Origin: UBA2336 sp964404445
GTDB taxonomy: Bacteria; Bacteroidota; Bacteroidia; Cytophagales; Cyclobacteriaceae
Direction of reading: 5' to 3'
Assembly (NCBI GenBank): GCA_964404445.1
Contig: CAYOJW010000002.1
Span: 310,001-374,000 of the forward strand
DNA length: 64,000 nucleotides
The notes under the pieces were generated by a model, which made no database searches, was not told the origin of the DNA, and worked only from the letters and a program-made list of their open reading frames with translations. Position 1 is the first letter of the stretch. The number at the start of each line of letters is the position of its first letter. Both the position numbers and the translations under genes were made by a program. Positions 51,691 through 60,755 of this stretch are shown here, one piece after another.

Positions 51691-53781
51691 TCATTTGTAT
51701 TTAACAACAAAAGCGCCATCGCGTCCAACAGCGTGTATCGGAACGCCTTCGCGTTGGGCATCGGCTAACAATCTATTGGCAAAATAGAAAGAATTGCTGC
51801 TATCGAGAATGAGTTTATCAAATTTTAAACCCGATAATGATTTTACAGAATAAACAGCCTGTTTACTGACCAACACGTAATCGACCGTTAAGCCGGAAGG
51901 GAACATACAGTTTTTTTCCTCTAATTGCAGAATACGCATACCGTTCCACACAACTAACCGGCAGCCCGATAGTTTCGTGGTGAAGGCTTGTTCGGAACCG
52001 TTAAAAATATCGCCCACTCCGCTATACAACCGGTTAGGCCGGATATGAAACCGTATTTTATCGCGATCGTTTTGCAACACCGAATCGGTAAAAAAATATA
52101 CCTGGCCGTTCTCAATCACTTCCCACGCGCTATGCCCGCTTACGTTATAAACGATAAATTGCTTTTGCTGAATATCGCGCGCATAATGTATCCATTGAAA
52201 TGTTGAAAACACGATCAGCAAAATAACTGCCACCATACCAAACGACAGCCTTCGCCATTCTGCTAAAAACACTGCACAAACAATGGCGCCCATCAGCAAC
52301 CAGCATTGAAACGTGGTGATATACACATTATCGATTAAACTGTACGGTAATGCTTCGAGTTTAAAAACACCGTAATTCAAAAACCAGATAGTCCATTGCA
52401 ATACAAAGCCAATAATTGTTGCCACAAAAGGGATAAAACCTGTTACCACCAACGCAATGCCCGCCACTAATACCACGAACGAAACCGGGATCACAAACAA
52501 ATTTGAAAACAGAAAATAAACCGGAAACTGATGGAAGTATAACAACCCCAACGCCACAGTTGCCGCTTGCGCTGCAATAGATACGCAGGTAACCTGCCAG
52601 ATGTTTTCCCACAACCGGGTTTTAGGATGCCACAACGGCATAAGTTTGGGCTGTAAGTAAACTATACCGATCACGGCTAAATACGAAAGCTGAAACCCCA
52701 CCGACATGATGAGATAAGGTTCGTATATGAGCAAACAAAATGCAGAAGCCGCCAACGTATTGTAAATATTGGTACGATGGCCGACCGGCCTTGCAAGGGC
52801 AACAAACGAAAACATAGCAACCGCACGCAGCACCGAAGGCGATACGCCTGTAATAAATGCATAACCCCAAAGCAACAGCACGCTTATGAGTGCCAGCACC
52901 CATTGACCCGTACGGTTTTTCGTTAACGGCTTTAAGATCAACAGCAGCAACCAGTAAATAATACCCACGTGCAGCCCAGAAACCGAAAGCACGTGCAACG
53001 CACCCGTAGCGGCATACGCACCAATCAAATCGTTGTCGAGGCCATCGGTTACGCCCAGTACAAGTGCCGAGGCGGTAGCCTGTACTTGCTTGCCCGAAAG
53101 GTGTTCACGCAAAATGCCATCAGCCCACTCGCGGGCGGTAATCGAATACTGAACAATTTTACTGGAAGGTTTATTCGTAATAAATCTTGCTTCATCTTTC
53201 CGTACAAAGTGCTGGTGATAAATTTTTTTATAGGTCAGGAATTTTTTATAATCAAATTCGCCTGGATTGGCAGGCGGTGTAAGCAATTGGGGGTTCCCCT
53301 TAATAAGCAATACATCGCCATAACGAAAGGGCATTTCAAAATCGCGCTTGGGAAAGTACAACAACACGTTGCCTGTTCGTGCTTGCGCTGAACGATCTTC
53401 AAAGAAAATTTTTTGCACTTCGGCTTCAATCTTCCATGAGTTTTCTTTTTCCTGCGCCTGTTTGGTTACACGCGCTTCATAGAACTGAATGGTGTCGGTA
53501 TCGTGAATGAAATGATCGGCACGGTGATAATCCGTTTTATAATATACATTGCCATAGCCTGCAAACAACACGGCAAGCAAGGCCATCCAGCCGATGTTAA
53601 CGTACTTTAAACGCCCTTTCCATTTAACAAAAGTAAGAACACCAAAAACAACTGTTAAACCGATAAATCCATACAGAATAAACCAAATAGGAATGCTCTC
53701 CGGGAAATACAACCCGAGGATAATGCCCGTTACATACACAAGCACAATGCGCACTAAAGCGTAGGGTGTCCACGAAAACAT
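51691..53781 (-). CDS. comEC: ComEC/Rec2 family competence protein
   Basis: Inner-membrane DNA-uptake channel of 696 residues. It has about ten membrane helices, an N-terminal OB-like DUF4131 domain (about 65-200) and the competence domain with LSVSGLHVGIIYWLL, SVLRAVAMFSFVAL and HQFPVYFLFSNLF. The C-terminal beta-lactamase-like part (about 540-690) is degenerate: no HxHxDH metal motif is visible, as usual in many Bacteroidota relatives. It ends one base before the enoyl-CoA hydratase start. The repeat at 53795-53879 lies upstream. Confidence 0.9.
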   Translation of the reverse strand: MFSWTPYALVRIVLVYVTGIILGLYFPESIPIWFILYGFIGLTVVFGVLTFVKWKGRLKYVNIGWMALLAVLFAGYGNVYYKTDYHRADHFIHDTDTIQFYEARVTKQAQEKENSWKIEAEVQKIFFEDRSAQARTGNVLLYFPKRDFEMPFRYGDVLLIKGNPQLLTPPANPGEFDYKKFLTYKKIYHQHFVRKDEARFITNKPSSKIVQYSITAREWADGILREHLSGKQVQATASALVLGVTDGLDNDLIGAYAATGALHVLSVSGLHVGIIYWLLLLILKPLTKNRTGQWVLALISVLLLWGYAFITGVSPSVLRAVAMFSFVALARPVGHRTNIYNTLAASAFCLLIYEPYLIMSVGFQLSYLAVIGIVYLQPKLMPLWHPKTRLWENIWQVTCVSIAAQAATVALGLLYFHQFPVYFLFSNLFVIPVSFVVLVAGIALVVTGFIPFVATIIGFVLQWTIWFLNYGVFKLEALPYSLIDNVYITTFQCWLLMGAIVCAVFLAEWRRLSFGMVAVILLIVFSTFQWIHYARDIQQKQFIVYNVSGHSAWEVIENGQVYFFTDSVLQNDRDKIRFHIRPNRLYSGVGDIFNGSEQAFTTKLSGCRLVVWNGMRILQLEEKNCMFPSGLTVDYVLVSKQAVYSVKSLSGLKFDKLILDSSNSFYFANRLLADAQREGVPIHAVGRDGAFVVKYK

Positions 53782-53794
53782 TAGGGAAGTTAAT

Positions 53795-53879
53795 TAACAA
53801 TTATCAATTTTCAATTAACAATATCAATTGAAAATTGGAAATTGTGTTTGTGCCGAGTCCCTGACTGTGAAGAATAAAA
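53795..53879 (-). repeat. AT hairpin repeat, copy A
   Basis: The perfect 12-bp stem CAATTTTCAATT (53805-53816) / AATTGAAAATTG (53826-53837) is followed by TGTTTGTGCCGAGTCCCTG (53845-53863) and GAATAAAA (53872-53879), which abuts the stop codon of the next gene. Shares the last two blocks with copy B at 57986-58016. Confidence 0.7.
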
Positions 53880-54473
53880 CTACCAGCTAAAGCCCGGAGG
53901 AAGATTAATGAGCGATTCATCCCTGCTTTGGTAATACCATACTTTCTCGCTTGAATTACTGAACGAACCATCACGTACGGTTTCTCTGGTATAACTCATT
54001 GCCAGATCTATCGTGTTGCTACCTTCCCAATATTTACCGCCATAGGCATACGTAATTGTTTCTAATGTTCGGGCTGATGTTGACAACTTACTTCCCCAAC
54101 TGCTGGTACTCCCAGCCACCTTACTCCATTCCTGATCTTGTCCTTTAGTGGGTTTAATGGTAAGTTGGTTGTCGTTTACCCCCCAGTTTCCGCTTTCGTA
54201 AAGAAAAATTATGGGTGTGCTAAATACTGAATAGTGCTTTAGTAAATACTGGTAGGTACCATCGGCATTGAAGTGGTATTCTTGCCGGAAGTAGCCACCG
54301 GTATTACCACCAGTAGTGTAAGTTTCAAGCCGATACCTGGTCCACAAGCCCACCAGGCTGGGGTCTATTTCTCCAACGGGAGTATTATCCGGATTATCGT
54401 CATCAACTTCTTCTATACACGAAGCCAACAACAAAAAAAATAACGCAGGAAATAATAATAGATACTTTTTCAT
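53880..54473 (-). CDS. Lipocalin-like lipoprotein, uncharacterised
   Basis: A 197-residue lipoprotein (lipobox LLASC, Cys about residue 19) followed by an acidic linker (EEVDDDNPDN) and a lipocalin-like region with LVGLWTRYRLETY and YHFNADGTYQYLLKHYS, then NWGVNDNQLTIKP. Members of this lipocalin_5-like group have no known ligand. It ends at a dispersed repeat and follows the outer-membrane protein gene by 28 nt, so the two form an operon. Confidence 0.72.
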   Translation of the reverse strand: MKKYLLLFPALFFLLLASCIEEVDDDNPDNTPVGEIDPSLVGLWTRYRLETYTTGGNTGGYFRQEYHFNADGTYQYLLKHYSVFSTPIIFLYESGNWGVNDNQLTIKPTKGQDQEWSKVAGSTSSWGSKLSTSARTLETITYAYGGKYWEGSNTIDLAMSYTRETVRDGSFSNSSEKVWYYQSRDESLINLPPGFSW

Positions 54474-54501
54474 TTTCTAAAAATTTTAATTCTGCAAAAC
54501 G

Positions 54502-55191
54502 CTACTTTTTTAACCCATAAACTTTATAACTCACCACTACCGAAAGCACCTGGTTTTTGATGTCCATATCGTAATTATTACTTTTTACCAATGACATAAG
54601 GCCGGTATAATACCGCAGACTAAAGCTCATCTTGTTTAAATCGTAACCCACGGCAGGTGTAAGACCCACACCAATCTTGTTCATTCGGTCTGTCAGGTCT
54701 AATTCTCTTTCGTCAAGTGCCCCGCCATTTACTTGTGATTCGCCTTTAAATTTTGCCGAAAGCAATAGAGAAACCTGCGGGCCGCCCATTGCATAAAAAT
54801 GTTTCGTGAAATTGTATTTGAAAAACACAGGCAAATTCAGAAAACTGTATTGATCTTTAAATTCTCCTTTAGTGATTACTTCATAATCAAAAGTCCAATT
54901 GCCTTTGTATCCTTCGCGCGAATAAAACAACTCAGCCTGCAAAGCCATTTTATCGTTTAGTTTATGCAACGCATCAATACCTATGTTAAAACCGGGCTTG
55001 AGCGATTTGGATTTGTCTGTTCTGGCTTGTGGGTATTCATGCATCCAGTAATCATAAAAACCGAGGGAGTAATCTCCCGAAACCGTGGTGTAATTAAAGC
55101 CACCCCGCACGCCAAACGTAATGAAGTCTTGCGCAAACACACTTGTTGTTAAACAAAACAACACGATAAACAATACATTTTGCTTTTTCAT
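54502..55191 (-). CDS. Outer membrane beta-barrel protein (PorT family)
   Basis: A 229-residue protein with a signal peptide (cleavage after VFAQ, about residue 21) and alternating beta-strand pattern ending in a charged/aromatic strand (VLSVVVSYKVYGLKK). The FGVRGGFNYTTVSGDY start, FNIGIDALHKLNDKMALQAELFYSREG and AVGYDLNKMSFSLRYYTGL match PorT-type outer-membrane proteins. It is divergent from the TPR sensor kinase gene across a 174-bp intergenic region. No ligand known. Confidence 0.85.
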   Translation of the reverse strand: MKKQNVLFIVLFCLTTSVFAQDFITFGVRGGFNYTTVSGDYSLGFYDYWMHEYPQARTDKSKSLKPGFNIGIDALHKLNDKMALQAELFYSREGYKGNWTFDYEVITKGEFKDQYSFLNLPVFFKYNFTKHFYAMGGPQVSLLLSAKFKGESQVNGGALDERELDLTDRMNKIGVGLTPAVGYDLNKMSFSLRYYTGLMSLVKSNNYDMDIKNQVLSVVVSYKVYGLKK

Positions 55192-55365
55192 AAACTCTTT
55201 TTAGTTGGATGTTAGTGATACAAAAGTGCGTTGCTAATACCGTTACATCAATCGTTAAAAAAGATGATTTTTTAATGCGCTTGTAAAATCATTAAAAAGG
55301 ATGATGAAAAAGATACGGATGAATGTGTACTTTGCATCATTAATCGATAGGCTAAGGCACTAACT

Positions 55366-57312
55366 ATGAGAAGGCTACTGCTGATTCTGCTGGCGTTTAC
55401 ACTACTGGAAACTACTGCGCACGCACAAGGTACGCACCTTAAAGACAGCCTACTGCTACGGTTGAAAACAGCCAAAGAAGATACGCTTAAAGTTGAAATG
55501 CTGTTGCGCATTGGAGATTTGTATGCCAATAAGAACTACGACAGTTTCTACTATTACCTGGACCAGGCTAATGCGCTTTCAAAAAAAATTGAAACAAATA
55601 AATATGATTTTTTTATAGATGGAGGGTACGCTGAATATTATTATAACAAAAGCGATTACAGGAAGTCAATAGAATATGCGTTGAAAGCCAGCGCTTTTGC
55701 CGAAGCGAAGAATGACCTGAAACTGTTAGCCAAAAGTTATAATAATCTTGCTGCCGTTCATAACCGTTTTGGCAATCATAAATCGGCTATTGATTGTATT
55801 TTAAAATGCCTCGATATTTCTGAGAGAACAAAAGACAGCATCAGTTTTCCGATTCGAAATCTTACCGCTTCGGCAACGTATTACAACCTGCAGCAATTTG
55901 ATAAGGCGATTATCTATGCCCAAAAAGCCTATACGTTTGGCCGTCAATTTAAAAATGATTACGCTGTGGCCATGGGGCTAAACAATCTGGCGGCCAGTTA
56001 TGCACAGTTGAATTTGTTAGATAGTTCTATTGCCATCAATAAACGGCAATTAGAATTTGCCAAACAACAGGAAAATGCGACCAATATTAATTATGCACTG
56101 ATCAATCTTTGTCATGATTTTTTCAAACAGGGAAATAAAACGGCACTAAACGTTTATGCAAAAGAACTGGCCACCTATACCAAAATACTTCCCGATCGCC
56201 AAATGATCCCGGAGATCAGCAATGCGTTTGCATTAAACTTAATGGCTCAGCAAAAATATGATTTAGCAAAGATTCAATTAGACAGCGGAATTTTCATTGC
56301 CAAAACAACAGATAATACAGATGCACTGGAAAATCTGTACCAAACCTATTCCGTTTTATATTTTTTAAAGGGAAATATAAAAGAGGGAAAAGAGTATTCA
56401 TTCAAATACGATTCGATCATTCGTTCGATAAATATCACCGAACTAAATTTTTATACAGAAGAGCTGGAAACAAAATATAAAACCGAAAAGAAAGAATCGC
56501 AAATAAAACTTCAGCAAGCGCAGCTCGATAAAAAAAATACACTCAACTATTTTTTAGTTAGCGGAATAGCCGGGTTGTTACTCGTACTGCTGCTTTCGTA
56601 CCGCAATTACAGAAGCCGCCAAAAATTACAGCAATCAAAAATTGATGAACTGGAAACCGAAAAGCAATTAGCCGCTACGGCCTCGGTGCTGAAAGGCGAA
56701 GAACAAGAACGCACCCGTCTGGCCAAAGACCTGCACGATGGGTTAGGCGGTATGCTGAGTGGAATAAAATATTCATTAAACAATATGAAAGAAAATTTAG
56801 TAATGACCCCAGACAATGCCCAGGCATTTGAACGCAGCATCGATATGCTCGACAGCTCCATTAAAGAAATGCGCAGAGTGGCGCACAACATGATGCCTGA
56901 AATGTTGTTGAAGTATGGATTAGACACTGCACTGAAGGAATTCTGCAACGAAATAGGCCGCAGTAGCGTGATGCGTGTTACGTATCAGTCAGCGGGCATC
57001 GTTAACGCAACGCTGGAGCAAACCGCTTCGGTTACCATCTATCGCATCATTCAAGAACTGGTATCGAACGCGCTTAAACATGCCAACGCGCAAAATGTAT
57101 TGGTGCAAGTACATCAGCATGAACAGGAAAAAGTGTTAGCCATTACCGTAGAAGATGACGGAAAAGGATTTGATATAACTGCATTGAAACAGGCAGGAGG
57201 CATGGGCTGGAAAAATATTGAAAGCCGTGTAGCGTTTTTAAAAGGTAAACTCGATATACAATCATCGCCCGACAAAGGCACATCGGTAATGATTGAAATG
57301 AATGTAGCATGA
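55366..57312 (+). CDS. TPR-containing NarL-type sensor histidine kinase
   Basis: A 648-residue kinase. A signal peptide (about 21 residues, ending AHAQ) is followed by an extracytoplasmic region with several tetratricopeptide-like repeats (about 35-385), one membrane helix (LNYFLVSGIAGLLLVLLLSY, about 392-410), a coiled linker, the HisKA_3 phosphorylation site LAKDLHDGLGGMLSG with His 457, and a HATPase_c domain (VEDDGKGFD). Periplasmic TPRs fused to this kinase type are frequent in Bacteroidota. Its stop overlaps the response regulator start (ATGA). Confidence 0.92.
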   Translation: MRRLLLILLAFTLLETTAHAQGTHLKDSLLLRLKTAKEDTLKVEMLLRIGDLYANKNYDSFYYYLDQANALSKKIETNKYDFFIDGGYAEYYYNKSDYRKSIEYALKASAFAEAKNDLKLLAKSYNNLAAVHNRFGNHKSAIDCILKCLDISERTKDSISFPIRNLTASATYYNLQQFDKAIIYAQKAYTFGRQFKNDYAVAMGLNNLAASYAQLNLLDSSIAINKRQLEFAKQQENATNINYALINLCHDFFKQGNKTALNVYAKELATYTKILPDRQMIPEISNAFALNLMAQQKYDLAKIQLDSGIFIAKTTDNTDALENLYQTYSVLYFLKGNIKEGKEYSFKYDSIIRSINITELNFYTEELETKYKTEKKESQIKLQQAQLDKKNTLNYFLVSGIAGLLLVLLLSYRNYRSRQKLQQSKIDELETEKQLAATASVLKGEEQERTRLAKDLHDGLGGMLSGIKYSLNNMKENLVMTPDNAQAFERSIDMLDSSIKEMRRVAHNMMPEMLLKYGLDTALKEFCNEIGRSSVMRVTYQSAGIVNATLEQTASVTIYRIIQELVSNALKHANAQNVLVQVHQHEQEKVLAITVEDDGKGFDITALKQAGGMGWKNIESRVAFLKGKLDIQSSPDKGTSVMIEMNVA

Positions 57313-57923
57313 GTGTAAGCATTTTTATTGTGGACGATCACTATCTGGTAATTGAAGGTATTCGTTCCATCTTGCAGACCGAAAAAAAAATTGAATGGTT
57401 GGGCCATGCCATGAATGCTGCTTCATGTTTGGATTTTTTGAAACATCATCAGCCCGATGTTATACTCATGGATGTAAACCTTCCCGACAAAAACGGTACC
57501 GAGTTATGCAAAGAAGTAAAGAAACTATATCCTTCGTTGTTGATACTTGGTCTAAGCACGTTTAATCAGCAAGCTGTAGTTCGCAACATGATGGAGAACG
57601 GTGCATCGGGTTATGTGTTGAAAAACGCCACCAAAGAAGAATTATTAGAAGCCATAGGCCTCGTAATGAAAGGCGATACGTATTTCAGTCAGGAGGTAGA
57701 ACATGCGTTGAGTGAACCGCAGCCACAGCAACCTGTTATTACCAGGCGCGAAAAAGAAGTATTGCAGCTCATTGCCGAAGGGTTAACCAATACCGAAATA
57801 GCCGATAAACTTTTCATCAGCATCCCCACGGTAAACACCCATCGTAAAAGTATTTTAGAAAAATTTGAAGTAAAGAACACCGCCACACTTATTGGCAAAG
57901 CTATTAAGTTAGGCATTGTGTAA
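57309..57923 (+). CDS. NarL/FixJ-family response regulator
   Basis: A 204-residue regulator. The receiver domain has D9 and D10, phospho-acceptor D55 (VILMDVNLP) and the conserved Lys in YVLKNA. The LuxR-type helix-turn-helix domain follows (TRREKEVLQLIAEGLTNTEIADKLFISIPTVNTHRKSI). Overlaps the TPR kinase gene by 4 nt, so it is its cognate partner. Possible targets include the divergent PorT-like/lipoprotein operon, by position only. Confidence 0.93.
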   Translation: MSVSIFIVDDHYLVIEGIRSILQTEKKIEWLGHAMNAASCLDFLKHHQPDVILMDVNLPDKNGTELCKEVKKLYPSLLILGLSTFNQQAVVRNMMENGASGYVLKNATKEELLEAIGLVMKGDTYFSQEVEHALSEPQPQQPVITRREKEVLQLIAEGLTNTEIADKLFISIPTVNTHRKSILEKFEVKNTATLIGKAIKLGIV

Positions 57924-57930
57924 ACGGAAG

Positions 57931-58016
57931 ATAATTAGTAATTATCAATTAACAATTTCTAATTAACAATTAAAATCGTTAATTATGTTTGTGCAGAATC
58001 CCTGCGGGGAATAAAA
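57931..58016. repeat. AT hairpin repeat, copy B
   Basis: The 8-bp stem TAATTAAC (57960-57967) / GTTAATTA (57978-57985) is followed by TGTTTGTGCAGAATCCCTG (57986-58004; 17 of 19 identical to copy A) and GAATAAAA (58009-58016). It lies between convergent stop codons. Confidence 0.7.
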
Positions 58017-58018
58017 TA

Positions 58019-58327
58019 TCATTTTATTACTCTAAATATCTGACCATTCCATTTGTATTCGGAGCCTCTATATATGGTTGCATTTAAACCAAAAAAAATA
58101 ACTATCGAAAATATCAAAAACATTAAAAAGAGCATTAAACGTCTTCTCTTAATAAATACATGGAATGCTAATACAGAAGTAATCAGCAAAGCTATAACAG
58201 CTAAAATTAAATAAAACAAGTCACCGAGTCCATAGCCATAGGTGATATACCCCTTCCAATTTCCTATAATTAGAAAAATCATAAACAAAAAATACACACC
58301 AAAAATCAACCTAAAAATACAACTCAT
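58019..58327 (-). CDS. Small membrane protein, uncharacterised
   Basis: A 102-residue protein with three hydrophobic helices (about 5-22, 34-58 and 64-82) and a basic loop (FIKRRRLM) between the second and third. The last 20 residues are polar. It has low-complexity hydrophobic composition and no family that I recognise. It is flanked by AT-rich repeats on both sides, suggesting a recently acquired or fast-evolving gene. Confidence 0.5.
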   Translation of the reverse strand: MSCIFRLIFGVYFLFMIFLIIGNWKGYITYGYGLGDLFYLILAVIALLITSVLAFHVFIKRRRLMLFLMFLIFSIVIFFGLNATIYRGSEYKWNGQIFRVIK

Positions 58328-58402
58328 TTCTTTTGTGTACTAATTCTTTTCAACAGGAGCTAATTTTTCAACTCTCTTTTTCTTTTTTTCTTCGCAGAGT
58401 CC

Positions 58403-58435
58403 AATTGATAATTGATCATTGTTAATTGATAATTG
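58403..58435. repeat. Tandem 12-bp AT repeat at the phoH stop codon
   Basis: AATTGATAATTG occurs at 58403-58414 and again at 58424-58435, the second copy abutting the phoH stop codon. It belongs to the same AT-rich intergenic sequence type as copies A and B. Confidence 0.6.
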
Positions 58436-59386
58436 TCAATTATTAGGCACTCGCTGATCTTTATCGTACGCTTCGATTATTTCGCGCACTAACTTATGGC
58501 GCACTACATCGCGCTCATTCAGTTCAATAATACCAATACCTTTTACACGGCCGAGAATGCGTGTGGCTTCTTTCAATCCCGAACGCTGGTTCGAGGGCAA
58601 GTCCACCTGCGAAATATCACCGGTAACAATCATCTTCGACTCAGGCCCCATGCGGGTCAAAAACATTTTCATTTGCATGGGCGTGGTGTTCTGCCCTTCA
58701 TCCAACAAAATAAAAGCATTGTTGAGTGTGCGCCCCCGCATATACGCTAACGGTGCAATCTCAATGATTTCGCGCTCCATATAATATTGCAATTTTTCGA
58801 ACGGAACCATATCGTTGAGCGCATCGTAAATCGGACGCAGGTAAGGATCAATTTTTTCTTTCAGGTCGCCCGGAAGGAAACCCAAGTTTTCGCCTGCCTC
58901 TACGGCCGGCCGGGTGATGATGATTTTCTTAACCTGTTTATTTTTTAACGCCTGAACGGCTAACGAAACCGAAATATAGGTTTTGCCTGTTCCGGCAGGG
59001 CCGAGGGCAAACACCAGATCGTTGTCTTTCACCAACTGCACCAACTTAATCTGGTTGGGTGTTTTGGGTTTTATGGGGTTGCCCTTCGTTCCGTAAAGGA
59101 TAATGCCATCGCCTTCTGTATCGGCAAAACCCTGTTCGTTGGCTACATAATTTTTTACAACATCTTCGGTAACGCGCCCGTATTTATGAAAGTGTTCGAT
59201 TAACGAGTGGAGTACCTCCTGTATCTGATTAATCTCGGCCGAAGAGCCGCGCACCAATATTTCGTTGCCCCGCGATACAATTTTACTTTTCGGAAACGCT
59301 GCGGCCAGCGATTGAATGTTACGGTTTTCAATACCCAGAAAATCGATCAGGGAAATATTGTCAAGGGTTATTGTTTTTTCTGTCAA
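58436..59386 (-). CDS. phoH: PhoH family ATPase
   Basis: A cytosolic P-loop ATPase of 316 residues. The N-terminal region with a KH-like fold (IVSRGNEILVRGSSAEINQIQEVL) is followed by the PhoH domain with Walker A GPAGTGKT (about residue 130), ITRPAVEAGENLGFLPGDL, and Walker B with LLDEGQNTTPMQMKMFLTRMG and GDISQVDLP. Proposed roles are in RNA metabolism and phosphate stress; none is certain. It is convergent with the small membrane protein gene and divergent from the SAM hydrolase gene. Confidence 0.93.
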   Translation of the reverse strand: MTEKTITLDNISLIDFLGIENRNIQSLAAAFPKSKIVSRGNEILVRGSSAEINQIQEVLHSLIEHFHKYGRVTEDVVKNYVANEQGFADTEGDGIILYGTKGNPIKPKTPNQIKLVQLVKDNDLVFALGPAGTGKTYISVSLAVQALKNKQVKKIIITRPAVEAGENLGFLPGDLKEKIDPYLRPIYDALNDMVPFEKLQYYMEREIIEIAPLAYMRGRTLNNAFILLDEGQNTTPMQMKMFLTRMGPESKMIVTGDISQVDLPSNQRSGLKEATRILGRVKGIGIIELNERDVVRHKLVREIIEAYDKDQRVPNN

Positions 59387-59486
59387 AAGAAATGGTGTTT
59401 TATACGTTTACGGATGCCGTGCTTTTGTTTGGCCGGAAAAGTATTGTAAAGTTCGGCCAACAAAATCGGGATTTAAAATGTTTGTT

Positions 59487-59494
59487 TAGCTTTG
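59487..59494 (+). promoter_or_regulatory. -7 element of the SAM hydroxide adenosyltransferase gene
   Basis: TAGCTTTG matches TAnnTTTG exactly, 33 nt upstream of the ATG at 59528. A -33 element is unclear. Confidence 0.5.
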
Positions 59495-59527
59495 TAAAAT
59501 TAGTCAATCTACGTTGTAACGGAAAGC

Positions 59528-60301
59528 ATGGCCATTGTTACGCTTCTTACTGATTCCGGGGAAAGCGACCACTACGTGGCAGCCATTAAGGCAAAGATTC
59601 TCACCACCAATCCCGGCCTTAAAATCGTGGATATTACCCACCAGGTTAAGCCATCGGACATCGGCCATGCGGCTTTTGTGTTGCGGGCGGTATTCCGCGA
59701 TTTCCCGAAAGGAACAGTGCACTTAGTGGGTGTGGACTCCACCGGGCAGCGTGACGATGCCGCTATTGCCCTGCAATTGGAAGATCATTTTTTTGTAGGT
59801 GCCGATAACGGGTTGTTCGGGCTGATCAGCGACAAGCCCCACCAGTTTTTGGCCGAGCTTAACACCGTACAACCTGTACAAACCACTTTTCCGGAGCGCG
59901 ATATTTTTGCTGCCGCAGCCGCCCGGTTAGCCAGCGGTGTGTCGATGGCCGATATTGGCCGGCCGATGGGCACGTTTAAAAAGATGATCGACCGGCAGGT
60001 TAAGGCCACGAAAAAGCAAATCACCGGCCACGTAATCCGGGTAGATAATTTTGGCAACCTGATTACCAACATCCCCAAAGAAGCATTCGATATTTTAAGT
60101 CGGGGCAAAACATACACCATACAATTTGGCGGTGAAAAGTTCAGGCGCATTCATGCACAATACAATCAGGCCGAAGCGGGCGAATGTTTTTTACTGTTTA
60201 ACAGTCTGAATTTGTTGGAAGTGGGTATCTACAAAGGCAACGCCTCCGAACTGTTAGGGCTTAATTACGACAGCATGGTGAGTATTGTGTTTGATGAATA
60301 G
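59528..60301 (+). CDS. SAM hydroxide adenosyltransferase family protein (DUF62)
   Basis: A 257-residue enzyme of the DUF62/SAM hydroxide adenosyltransferase family, which splits S-adenosylmethionine with water into adenosine and methionine. N-terminal VTLLTDSGESDHYVAAIKAKIL binds SAM, and VHLVGVDSTGQRDDAAIAL supplies conserved acidic residues. FPERDIFAAAAARLASG and HVIRVDNFGNLITNI (about 170-184) are characteristic. It is soluble. The start and length fit family members. The physiological role in the cell is not clear. Confidence 0.88.
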   Translation: MAIVTLLTDSGESDHYVAAIKAKILTTNPGLKIVDITHQVKPSDIGHAAFVLRAVFRDFPKGTVHLVGVDSTGQRDDAAIALQLEDHFFVGADNGLFGLISDKPHQFLAELNTVQPVQTTFPERDIFAAAAARLASGVSMADIGRPMGTFKKMIDRQVKATKKQITGHVIRVDNFGNLITNIPKEAFDILSRGKTYTIQFGGEKFRRIHAQYNQAEAGECFLLFNSLNLLEVGIYKGNASELLGLNYDSMVSIVFDE

Positions 60302-60345
60302 TTAGGGATTAGGTGTCAGGACTTAGGACTTAGGGATTAGGGGTT
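60302..60345 (+). repeat. G-rich TTAGG-type short tandem repeat
   Basis: Immediately after the stop of the DUF62 gene, repeated units of the form (A/C)TTAGG(G)A occur at least five times, with runs of 2 to 4 G. The strand could form a G-quadruplex. A similar TTAGGGATTAG occurs at about 14005-14016. Confidence 0.6.
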
Positions 60346-60397
60346 GTTAATTGTTGGTTGGTCGGGATTTCAATTAAATGGGCATAAAAATCAGGTT

Positions 60398-60691
60398 ATG
60401 ATTATCCGCATTGTTCGTATGCATTTTACCGAAGCCGGGGTTGAAGATTTTTTGAAGATTTTTAATGCTCATAAAGAGGCTATTCGCAATTTTCCGGGAT
60501 GCACTCACCTGCAATTATTAAAAGATGCCAGCAACCCAACGGTTTTTACCACGCTCAGCCATTGGCAGGATGCTGGCGATTTAGAAAATTACCGGCAATC
60601 CGAACTGTTTAACCACGTTTGGAGCCGGGTAAAAACACTTTTTGCAGCACGTACGCAGGCGTTTTCGTTAGAGAAATTTATTGAGTTGTAA
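60398..60691 (+). CDS. Antibiotic biosynthesis monooxygenase-like protein
   Basis: A 97-residue ferredoxin-fold protein of the ABM superfamily, from the ATG at 60398 (MIIRIVRMHFTEAGVEDFL). It has the typical AHKEAIRNFPGCTHLQLLKD region, with ALTTLSHWQ-type tryptophan strand (FTTLSHWQDAGDLENYRQSELF). The fold forms dimers; substrate unknown, and similar proteins include heme-degrading and quinone-modifying enzymes. The frame is open to 60344, but the extra part covers repeat-like sequence. Confidence 0.78.
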   Translation: MIIRIVRMHFTEAGVEDFLKIFNAHKEAIRNFPGCTHLQLLKDASNPTVFTTLSHWQDAGDLENYRQSELFNHVWSRVKTLFAARTQAFSLEKFIEL

Positions 60692-60755
60692 ATTGGTCAA
60701 AACTTAAAGTTTAGCCATATTTGCAACCCGATTCGGCCTGTCCGGCTGACGGTAT

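Noticed and set aside
51690..51761. Longer start for the enoyl-CoA hydratase
   Set aside because: It lies within comEC in another frame; the Met at 51689 begins the conserved fold.
60302..60397. Start of the monooxygenase-like protein at 60344
   Set aside because: The 18 extra residues derive from repeat-adjacent sequence, and the conserved MIIRIVRMHF start is at 60398.
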